11,515 bases of DNA, from contig CAZLKS010000023.1 of the NCBI GenBank assembly GCA_964560145.1, forward strand, positions 1 through 11,515. Reading direction: 5' to 3'. This document shows, in pieces, positions 1-5,957 of the stretch; positions within the stretch are counted from its first letter, which is position 1, and every line of letters begins with the position of its first letter. The translations under genes and the position numbers were made by a program. The notes under the pieces were generated by a model that saw only the letters and a program-made list of their open reading frames with translations, did no database searches and was not told the origin of the DNA. The stretch is from JAHFLF01 sp964560145. GTDB lineage: Bacteria > Patescibacteriota > Minisyncoccia > UBA6257 > 1-14-0-10-44-23.

Positions 1-2
1 AG

Positions 3-902
3 TGGTTCTTCCTTAGTTTCTCGGGTTTGCTGATTGCTGCCAGTATCTACGGTATGATTGCCTTCGGTTTGCAAAAAGGAATTGATTTCACCGGTGGTAC
101 ACTTTGGCAGATTGAATTTACTGCTCATGACAAGGGCGTGGTGACTGCGCCGGCGCGTGCCGATTTGCTTGCATTCGTGCAAACAGATCTTGGCGAGAAA
201 GATGCCATTGTTACGGAGCAGGAGGGGACCAGCGCTTTTCTCATTAAAACGAAAGAAATGAGTGAGCTTTCGCACCAGGATTACGCTCGTCGTTTACAGG
301 CAAAGTTCGGTCAGTTCCGTGACCTGAGCTTCGCTTCAATTGGTGCGGTTATTGGTTCTGAACTCACCAACAAGGCTTTGTGGGCTTTCGCGATTAACCT
401 TATCGCTATCTGCTTATACGTTGCCTACGCATTTCGTAAGGTGAGTCAGCCGGTGAGTTCCTGGAAGTATGCGCTCATTACTCTTTTGACGCTCTTCCAC
501 GATGCGATTATTCCGCTTGGTTTGTTTACCTTCTTGGGTAAGTTCGGTGGTATCGAAATTGATACGAACTTTATTGTCGCTGTGCTCGTCGTTATTGGTT
601 TCTCGGTGCACGATACAATTGTTGTATTCGACCGTATTCGCGAGAATTTGCGCACCGGTAAGGTAAATGAAGAGTTTGGTTCGCTGGTGAATCGAAGTAT
701 TAACGAAACGTTCGCTCGTTCAATTAACACCTCGCTGACGCTTATCCTGGTCCTGGTTGTCTTGTTCTTACTCGGAGCTGGAACCCTGAAATACTTCGTT
801 CTGGCGATGCTTGTTGGGACGGTTGCGGGTACTTATTCCTCGGTATTTATCGCAAGTCCTTTGTTGGTGGTTTGGCAGCGCCTGAGCGCCGCTCGTAAGT
901 AG
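3..902 (+). CDS. secF: Protein translocase subunit SecF (5' end missing)
   Basis: SecF pairs with SecD in the inner membrane and uses the proton gradient to help complete SecYEG/SecA-driven export. The frame is open to the left edge, and about 299 codons are present. The first visible residues (WFFLSFSGLL) are the end of transmembrane helix 1, so the TTG at 27 is not the true start. Visible hallmarks are the GIDFTGGT signature just after helix 1, a short periplasmic domain, then five hydrophobic segments. These include FHDAIIPLGLF, the SVHDTIVVFDRIREN block and the RSINTSLT block typical of SecF/SecD. The gene ends in TAG with no clear hairpin terminator before the next promoter. SecD is probably encoded just upstream, out of view. 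The family call is very secure; only the N-terminus is missing. Confidence 0.96.
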   Translation, partial: WFFLSFSGLLIAASIYGMIAFGLQKGIDFTGGTLWQIEFTAHDKGVVTAPARADLLAFVQTDLGEKDAIVTEQEGTSAFLIKTKEMSELSHQDYARRLQAKFGQFRDLSFASIGAVIGSELTNKALWAFAINLIAICLYVAYAFRKVSQPVSSWKYALITLLTLFHDAIIPLGLFTFLGKFGGIEIDTNFIVAVLVVIGFSVHDTIVVFDRIRENLRTGKVNEEFGSLVNRSINETFARSINTSLTLILVLVVLFLLGAGTLKYFVLAMLVGTVAGTYSSVFIASPLLVVWQRLSAARK

Positions 903-922
903 GCTATCCGTCCGTAGGGCTA

Positions 923-986
923 TTTGACAATTATTTGCTGATAATATATAATATATCAGCTATTAAATTTGACGCTAATTGTCAAA
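923..986. repeat. Nested inverted repeats over the promoter (candidate operator)
   Basis: An 11-base arm TTTGACAATTA (923-933), which contains the -35 box, recurs as its exact reverse complement TAATTGTCAAA at 976-986. Nested inside is a second exact 7-base pair, GCTGATA (937-943) and TATCAGC (954-960), which flanks the -10 box. The right outer arm also forms a tighter dyad, TTTGAC-N7-GTCAAA (968-986). This looks like paired operator sites or a foldable leader. The downstream gene encodes a DNA-binding protein, so autoregulation is possible but inferred. Confidence 0.55.
924..952 (+). promoter_or_regulatory. Perfect consensus sigma70 promoter upstream of the sigma4/HARE-HTH gene
   Basis: TTGACA at 924-929, a 17-base spacer, and TATAAT at 947-952: both boxes match consensus exactly at the optimal spacing. 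Transcription would start near 958-960, giving an untranslated leader of about 80 bases before the ATG at 1042. A weaker second promoter (TTGACG at 969-974, 17-base spacer, TATCTT at 992-997) is possible inside that leader. Seen directly in sequence; activity is inferred. Confidence 0.8.
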
Positions 987-1041
987 CGTGATATCTTACT
1001 AATACAAGCAAATCTAACCGCAAACTATATTTATTCGTTTT

Positions 1042-1972
1042 ATGAACTCGGGCAACCTCACAACGAATCAGATTATTGAACAGTTGTTCAGTGTTCTTGA
1101 TACACGGCAAAAAAAGGTGCTTACCAAACGCTATGGTCTCGATACTGGTGAAGAGCAGACGCTCGCTGAGCTTGGTAAGTCTTTTAGCGTGACGCGCGAA
1201 CGAATTCGTCAGATTGAAGCTTCGGCAATNNNNNNNNNNNNNNNNNNNNNNNNNNNNNNNNNNNNNNNNNNNNNNNNNNNNNNNNNNNNNNNNNNNNNNN
1301 NNNNNNNNNNNNNNNNNNNNNNNNNNNNNTGGTCACTGGCATCTTTCCGAAAGTTACCAGCAAAAAGCACTGGCATTTTTGGATTCACTCGTGAAGCACC
1401 TTCGCGACAAGAAGCATGAGACTTTGCACGAGAAGAAATTCGAGCAGTTTTTCAGTGAGATGGTGGAGCTTCATAAACTTGAAAAAGAAGTTGCCCGTCA
1501 CTACGTCCATATTTCCAAGAAGTTCGGCAGTAATCTGTACGGTGACTTCGGTTTGACCGAGTGGCCAGAGGTGAGCCCGAAAGTTTCGCGTGATTGGATT
1601 TATCTCATTTTGAAGAAGGCGATGAAGCCGTTGCACTTTAATGAGATTTCAACTGAAATCCGCCGCTTGCGTCCTTCGAAGAAAACCAATACCCAGACGA
1701 TTCACAACGAGCTTATTAAAGACCGCCGCTTCCTGTTGGTTGGCCGTGGAATCTATGGTTTGCGTGAGCACGACACTCTTCCGGCGGGCACGATTCGCGA
1801 CATTTTGCTTCATATCCTGAAAACGGAAGGGCCAATGAAGCCAAAGGAGCTTATCAGTAAAGTGCTTAAGCATCGCATCTTTAAAGAAACAACGATTTTG
1901 TTCAATCTGCAGAACAAAAAGTATTTTGACCGAACGGCGAGTGGTGAGTATCGCGTTGCCGTCGCTAAATAA
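1042..1972 (+). CDS. Sigma-70 region 4 / HARE-HTH transcription factor-like protein (interrupted by N gap)
   Basis: The left part (62 codons) is a sigma-70 region 4: RQKKVLTKRYGL, then EEQTLAELGKSF and the recognition-helix block VTRERIRQIEA, which in sigma factors contacts the -35 box. The right part (from 1331) has a helical stretch, then a HARE-HTH-like winged helix (KPLHFNEISTEI ... GRGIYGLREH, about 1618-1770). A second similar unit follows (GTIRDILLHIL ... GEYRVA, to 1965). HARE-HTH domains occur in the RNA polymerase delta subunit and chromatin or restriction proteins. No region 2 is visible to the left, so this is not a complete sigma factor. The two halves lie in different frames only because the N run is 100 bases; a missing length divisible by three would join them. 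ATG 1042 has no Shine-Dalgarno sequence. The likely role is a transcription regulator acting with RNA polymerase (inference). Confidence 0.8.
1230..1329. other. Assembly gap (100 Ns)
   Basis: Exactly 100 undetermined bases, a common placeholder for a scaffold gap of unknown size. It lies inside the sigma4/HARE-HTH gene. Two bases of a codon remain on the left (1228-1229) and one on the right (1330), so an intact gene requires a true gap length that is a multiple of three. Confidence 0.97.
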
Positions 1973-1984
1973 GAACATGGCAGG

Positions 1985-2012
1985 CGCCGCCCACTGGGCG
2001 GCGTTTGTTATT
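1985..2012 (+). terminator. Rho-independent terminator after the sigma4/HARE-HTH gene
   Basis: A perfect 8-bp GC-only stem, CGCCGCCC (1985-1992) with GGGCGGCG (1996-2003), has a 3-base loop and is followed by TTTGTTATT. It begins 13 bases after the TAA at 1970-1972 and separates this gene from the cluster starting at 2064. Confidence 0.85.
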
Positions 2013-2023
2013 CTACCGGGGTT

Positions 2024-2050
2024 TTGAATGCGCTCATTTAGCGGTATACT
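2024..2050 (+). promoter_or_regulatory. Candidate promoter for the membrane/ATPase cluster
   Basis: TATACT at 2045-2050 (5/6 match) lies 13 bases before the ATG at 2064. The best -35 candidate is TTGAAT at 2024-2029 with a short 15-base spacer. Transcription would start near 2057, leaving only about six untranslated bases. A promoter is expected here because the preceding gene ends in a strong terminator. Confidence 0.5.
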
Positions 2051-2063
2051 ATAAGCAGTAGTT

Positions 2064-3389
2064 ATGGACATCACCGCTGGCGCTGTTTTTAGTTCTATTG
2101 GGGAGTTGATTTTAAACTTCATTTCCACTACCTGGTGGTTTTGGGTATTTTTTCCGTTGTTCGCTATCGCACGCTCAAGTTGGTTGTATTGGAAGAACGC
2201 CGTCTTTGAAATTGCGGAAATGCAAAAATCAGTGGTGACTCTTGAGATGAGAATTCCGAGAGAGGTTTTGCGTAGTCCGCGTTCGATGGACCAGTTCTTT
2301 CAGTCGCTTGCGTATTTGCGTAATGATAACGGGGACCTTGGCGAAAAGTATCTCGACGGAGAGGTGAGTCGTTGGTACACCTTTGAGATGGTGAGTTTTA
2401 GCGGTGAGATTCATTTCTATGCCCGCGTTCCAAAGAAGCAAAAGATGCTCGTTGAGGCGGCCATGTTTTCCTTTTATCCCGAGGTAGAGCTGGTGGAGGT
2501 AGAAGACTACACTCGTCGACTTCCGCACCATATCTTAGATGTAAAGGCTGCAAACGCTGACTTGTGGGGTTCGGAAATCATTCTCAAGAAAGAGGGAGGT
2601 TGGCCGATTAATACTTATATGGAGTTTGAGAATATGGAAGAGGCTCATCAAGTTGATCCGATGGCTGGTTTTGTCGAGAGTCTCGGTAAGGCACGCAAAG
2701 GTGAGTTTCTCGGTATTCAATATAATTGTGTTCCACTTCATCCAACGAACTGGGCGGCTGAGTTTGAATATATTGTTGAGGGGCTCAGGACTCCGCAGAT
2801 GAAGCCGGGTCACGGTGGCACTATGGACGGTGCCGAGCTTATTAAGGCGGTCGCACTACAGAAGTCGCCTGGTCAGACGGATGTATTGAAAATAGTCGAG
2901 CGTAATTTATCCAAGCCGGCATTTAAAGTTGTCATTCGTTTACTGTATATCGCACCGAATAATATTTTTTATGATAGCTTTGCTCGTCGTGCAGTGAAGG
3001 GTGCTTTTAACCAGTATGGTGCTGCTGATCTCAATTCGTTCGATTTCAATGGATCGATGAGTACAAAGCCACGTCCCTGGAATTGGCCGTTTCTTTTTCC
3101 GAAGTGGAGAAATCAGGCGCGTCAGCAGCGTATTCTGCATACCTATCTCGAACGCGAACATGAGATTCACCAGTGGATAGGGAAGCTGCTCACCTCTCAT
3201 TTCCTGAATTGGAATTTCCACAGTAAGGGATCTATCCTGTCAACGGAGGCAATGGCGTCGCTTTTTCATCCACCGACAAATCTGATTATTACGGCGCCGC
3301 ACTCGCAGCGTGTTGAGAGCAAAAAACAGGGTGCACCAGCTGGACTACCTATCTACGCCGATGAAAGTGTTTTGGATAAATATCGTTAA
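2064..3389 (+). CDS. Membrane-anchored protein resembling the N-terminal region of Patescibacteria TraG-like ATPases
   Basis: The 441-aa protein has one clear hydrophobic segment near residues 16-38 (rich in W and F) and then a large soluble part. Residues 115-149 (EIHFYARVPKK ... VEVEDY) and the C-terminal block 391-430 (ILSTEAMASLFHPP ... GAPAGLPI) resemble, from memory, conserved stretches that precede the ATPase domain in fused Patescibacteria coupling-protein-like ATPases. I recall this family being called DUF8128. No Walker motifs are present. The ATPase is encoded two genes downstream, so here the architecture appears split. The probable role is a membrane platform that docks the ATPase, with the soluble part on the cytoplasmic side (inference). 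ATG 2064 lacks a Shine-Dalgarno sequence and sits just behind a TATACT box. The next gene starts 17 bases after the TAA. Confidence 0.7.
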   Translation: MDITAGAVFSSIGELILNFISTTWWFWVFFPLFAIARSSWLYWKNAVFEIAEMQKSVVTLEMRIPREVLRSPRSMDQFFQSLAYLRNDNGDLGEKYLDGEVSRWYTFEMVSFSGEIHFYARVPKKQKMLVEAAMFSFYPEVELVEVEDYTRRLPHHILDVKAANADLWGSEIILKKEGGWPINTYMEFENMEEAHQVDPMAGFVESLGKARKGEFLGIQYNCVPLHPTNWAAEFEYIVEGLRTPQMKPGHGGTMDGAELIKAVALQKSPGQTDVLKIVERNLSKPAFKVVIRLLYIAPNNIFYDSFARRAVKGAFNQYGAADLNSFDFNGSMSTKPRPWNWPFLFPKWRNQARQQRILHTYLEREHEIHQWIGKLLTSHFLNWNFHSKGSILSTEAMASLFHPPTNLIITAPHSQRVESKKQGAPAGLPIYADESVLDKYR

Positions 3390-3406
3390 TATACTCGCTC
3401 TACTAT

Positions 3407-4102
3407 ATGTCAGCACACGGGCATCACAAACATAGTCACGACCTACCGCAAGAAATTATTGTTGCCAAAGTATTTTGGACGGTTGTTGTATTTTATTTTC
3501 TACTCGAGCTTTTCTTGGCGGTTGATAGCCTTAACCTTTTGAGTGGGCGACTTTTTGAGTCCGGTGGCCCTAGTCTATTATGGCGGGCAGTTTCAGAAAC
3601 GTGGCTCGTTTGGATTAAGCCAGTGTTTGTGACGTTGAACTTTCTCTGTATTGGTGTTGCAATTTTCGCAATCATAAAAGTGTGGCCGATACGTGCTAAG
3701 CTCGTGGTGTTTAAGAATCCGCATGCGCATCATGGCGAAGGTCACGGATCTGCTGGTGGGCATGGGGCTGCCGCTTCGCACAATCCGGCGGTTATGAAGC
3801 ATTGGGCGGATATCGTAAAGCGTGCTAATACAGGAGCTCCCGAGAATATTCGTTGGTCAATCATGGAGGCTGATGCACTCGTTGATATGGTAATAAAGGA
3901 GCGAGGAGTCGCCGGCGAGACCATGGCAGACCGGCTTGCAAATTTTCGTCGCGAGGATTACAAGACTGTTGATAAAGTTTGGGATGCGCACCGTCTACGT
4001 AATGAAATTGCGCATACGCCTGGATTCAAGGTTTCAACCAAGCACGCTGAAAAAGCACTTTTCGCTTATCGTGACTTCTTAAAAGAGCTTAAAGCATTTT
4101 AG
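3407..4102 (+). CDS. Two-helix membrane protein with His-rich loops and a HEPN-like cytoplasmic domain
   Basis: The protein has 231 aa. It begins with a His-rich tail (five His in residues 4-11), followed by transmembrane helices at about 21-42 and 69-93. A second His/Gly-rich linker spans about 106-125 (six His). Residues 130-231 form a helical soluble domain (MEADALVDMVIKE, then VWDAHRLRNEIAH). RNEIAH gives R198-x4-H203, the pattern of HEPN-superfamily domains, which include RNases and also non-catalytic members. Similar C-terminal domains are, from memory, common in Patescibacteria membrane proteins. It lies 17 bases after the previous gene, and its TAG is two bases before the next ATG, so co-translation with the ATPase gene is likely. 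There is no Shine-Dalgarno sequence; a TATACT at 3390-3395 could give a secondary short-leader transcript. Function unknown; the HEPN reading is tentative. Confidence 0.72.
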   Translation: MSAHGHHKHSHDLPQEIIVAKVFWTVVVFYFLLELFLAVDSLNLLSGRLFESGGPSLLWRAVSETWLVWIKPVFVTLNFLCIGVAIFAIIKVWPIRAKLVVFKNPHAHHGEGHGSAGGHGAAASHNPAVMKHWADIVKRANTGAPENIRWSIMEADALVDMVIKERGVAGETMADRLANFRREDYKTVDKVWDAHRLRNEIAHTPGFKVSTKHAEKALFAYRDFLKELKAF

Positions 4103-4104
4103 GT

Positions 4105-5610
4105 ATGCCTGAATCACAAAAGCCATCCGCGTTACCAGTGCCACCAGCAGGTTCTGCGCCCTTGCAAGGGGCAGGTACTTCTTCGCGTATTCAAGTAATC
4201 AAATATGCGCCACCACCGCCGGATTTGCCGATGCTCGGAAAGATTGACCCAAAGGATATCAATTTTTTTGGACGGACTAATTATGTTGCCGCGCTTGAAG
4301 AAAAAAAGTTTGTTTTCGGTATTAAACGTGAGGACCGAAGGCGGCACATGTATATCATTGGTAAAAGCGGCGTTGGTAAAACAAAGTTGCTTGAGTTACT
4401 CATGCGACAGGATATTCAGTTTAATAAGGGATTCTGTCTTATGGACCCGCACGGTGACGTCATCGAAGAAGTTTTACATGCGATTCCGGAAAGTAGAATT
4501 AATGACGTCTGTTTGATTGACCCGGCGGATAGTCTTTTCCCGTGTTCATTTAATCCGTTGGCTAATGTCGACTTGGACTTTAAACATCAGTTAACGCAGG
4601 GACTCATTGAAGTGATGGAAAAGCAGTTCGGAGCTAATTGGACGCCGCGTCTTGAACACGTGTTCCGTTTCACTACACTCGCGTTGCTCGATTATCCGCA
4701 CGCAACGATGCGCGGGATGATATCAATGCTGACGGACCGGAATTATCGTCAGAAGGTGATTGAATACATTGAAGACGATATGGTCAAGCGTTTCTGGGCA
4801 ATTGAATTTGCTGATTGGTCGGAGAAGTTCGATACCGATGCTATTATTCCGCTGGTGAACAAGCTCGGCCAATTTTTGTCTGATCCGCTTTTGCGGAATA
4901 TCTTCGGCCAGAAGACTAATAAGATTGATTTGGAGGATCTCATGAATAATCAAAAAATTGTTTTGATTAATCTTTCTAAGGGGCGACTTGGTGAAGAGAA
5001 CTCAAGCTTCTTCGGTTCGATGTTCCTGACTAAAATCAAGCAGGCGGGTATGGCTCGTGCTCGTATCTCCGAAAAGAAACGTACCGATTTTTATCTCTAT
5101 ATTGATGAGTTCCAAAATGTTGTTACGGAGACATTCGAAAATATCTTGTCTGAGGCACGTAAATACGGAATCAGTCTTACTATCGCGCATCAATATATGG
5201 GGCAGTTGCTCCCGAAGGTACTTTCGGCGGTGCTTGGTAATACGGGGACGATTGTGTGTTTTCGCGTTGGCGGCGCCGATGCAGTGATTCTTGAAGACGA
5301 ATTTGCTCCAATCTTTAAGGTTAAGGATATGATTAATTTGGGTAAAAGAGAGTTCTATATCAAGATGACGATTGACGGAGAAACCTACGATGCCTTCTCA
5401 GCGGCAACGCTCAAGATTATGCCGCCGAATGCGCCTAGTAACAAAGACCGTATCGTCGAGGCAAGTCGTCGCAAGTATACTATTCCCGTCGGTGACGCAA
5501 AAAAGCTTATTACCGAGGAAGAATCAACTATTATTCGAAGTGCACAAGAAAAAGCGATTATCACCGGTCGGCCCGAACCGGTGATGGAAAATCCAGAACC
5601 ATTAATCTAG
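4105..5610 (+). CDS. TraG/VirD4-like coupling-protein ATPase, paralogue 1
   Basis: A 501-aa P-loop ATPase of the HerA/FtsK-VirD4 group, which pump DNA or deliver substrates using ATP. Residues 1-45 are a Pro/Ala-rich flexible leader. Walker A is GKSGVGKT (86-93), followed by LMDPHGDV, typical of this group. An all-alpha insertion covers about 150-270. Walker B is FYLYIDE (329-335), followed by FQN and the SEARKYG/AHQY block of the TraM-recognition (TraG/TraD C-terminal) region. No transmembrane segment is visible, unlike classical VirD4, so membrane docking probably comes from the two upstream gene products. The start follows the previous stop by two bases, with TTTTAGGT just before ATG as a weak ribosome site. 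It is clearly paralogous to the ATPase at 7525 but lacks its zinc ribbon and long tail, and is a few residues shorter after the HQYMGQL segment. Substrate unknown. Confidence 0.88.
   Translation: MPESQKPSALPVPPAGSAPLQGAGTSSRIQVIKYAPPPPDLPMLGKIDPKDINFFGRTNYVAALEEKKFVFGIKREDRRRHMYIIGKSGVGKTKLLELLMRQDIQFNKGFCLMDPHGDVIEEVLHAIPESRINDVCLIDPADSLFPCSFNPLANVDLDFKHQLTQGLIEVMEKQFGANWTPRLEHVFRFTTLALLDYPHATMRGMISMLTDRNYRQKVIEYIEDDMVKRFWAIEFADWSEKFDTDAIIPLVNKLGQFLSDPLLRNIFGQKTNKIDLEDLMNNQKIVLINLSKGRLGEENSSFFGSMFLTKIKQAGMARARISEKKRTDFYLYIDEFQNVVTETFENILSEARKYGISLTIAHQYMGQLLPKVLSAVLGNTGTIVCFRVGGADAVILEDEFAPIFKVKDMINLGKREFYIKMTIDGETYDAFSAATLKIMPPNAPSNKDRIVEASRRKYTIPVGDAKKLITEEESTIIRSAQEKAIITGRPEPVMENPEPLI
5560..5585. 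repeat. Perfect 9-bp hairpin near the end of ATPase gene 1
   Basis: ATCACCGGT (5560-5568) and ACCGGTGAT (5577-5585) are exact reverse complements around an 8-base loop, ending 22 bases before the TAG. No T-run follows, so it is not a standard terminator. It could be an mRNA-stability structure or chance within coding sequence. Confidence 0.4.
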
Positions 5611-5617
5611 GCGAGCT

Positions 5618-5917
5618 ATGTCAGAAATGCTCGAAAACATCCTTGAGCATGATCCACCACGTCAGATTAATTTTAGTGATTTTTTGCATAATGCGTTATT
5701 TGGTTACAAGGAAGAGCGTCAGGGCGACGCTCTTCGCATTAGCGGACACGTCGGACGGCATGATAGCATTCAGGCTGTTTTTCAATGGATTGTGGATGAG
5801 TTTGAGCAAAATGATAATGCACGTATCGTTGAGAGCGGTAACAAAATGTTGGTAGTTTTTACGACGCCGGTGGACGGCATTAGTCGCATAGAATTCGAGG
5901 TGAGCGAGAGTGAGTAG
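5618..5917 (+). CDS. Hypothetical small acidic protein (99 aa)
   Basis: I do not recognise this protein. It has no signal peptide, membrane segment or cysteines. The N-terminal third (MSEMLENILEHD ... FLHNALFGYKEE) is amphipathic and probably helical. The middle (LRISGHVGRHDSIQAVFQWIVDEFEQN) suggests a strand followed by a helix. The C-terminus (MLVVFTTPVDGISRIEFEVSES) looks like two strands, consistent with a small alpha/beta fold. It starts seven bases after ATPase 1 ends, with AGGCGAG before the ATG. The stop is TAG followed directly by an in-frame TGA, a tandem stop. Its position suggests an accessory to the ATPase or simple co-transcription; neither is proven. A strong internal hairpin lies at 5711-5735. 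Coding is supported by tight spacing and an uninterrupted frame. Confidence 0.72.
   Translation: MSEMLENILEHDPPRQINFSDFLHNALFGYKEERQGDALRISGHVGRHDSIQAVFQWIVDEFEQNDNARIVESGNKMLVVFTTPVDGISRIEFEVSESE
5711..5735. repeat. Perfect 10-bp hairpin inside the 99-aa gene
   Basis: GAAGAGCGTC (5711-5720) and GACGCTCTTC (5726-5735) are exact reverse complements around the loop AGGGC. The stem is stable and lies about 95 bases into the coding sequence. No T-run follows, so termination is unlikely; it may affect mRNA processing or translation, or be chance. Confidence 0.5.
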
Positions 5918-5957
5918 TGAGTTGCCGAACGATGCAGTTTTTTGGTAGGTTTAAGGT

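Noticed and set aside
27..902. TTG at 27 as the start of SecF
   Set aside because: The frame is open to the left edge and codons 3-26 encode conserved helix-1 residues, so the real start lies outside.
957..985. Minus-strand promoter from the reverse TTGACA at 980-985
   Set aside because: No acceptable -10 at 16-18 bases, and no minus-strand gene begins upstream of it.
1330..1419. Continuation of the upstream frame past the N gap
   Set aside because: It gives a short unrelated tail. The other frame carries the HARE-HTH domains, and the mismatch comes from the arbitrary gap length.
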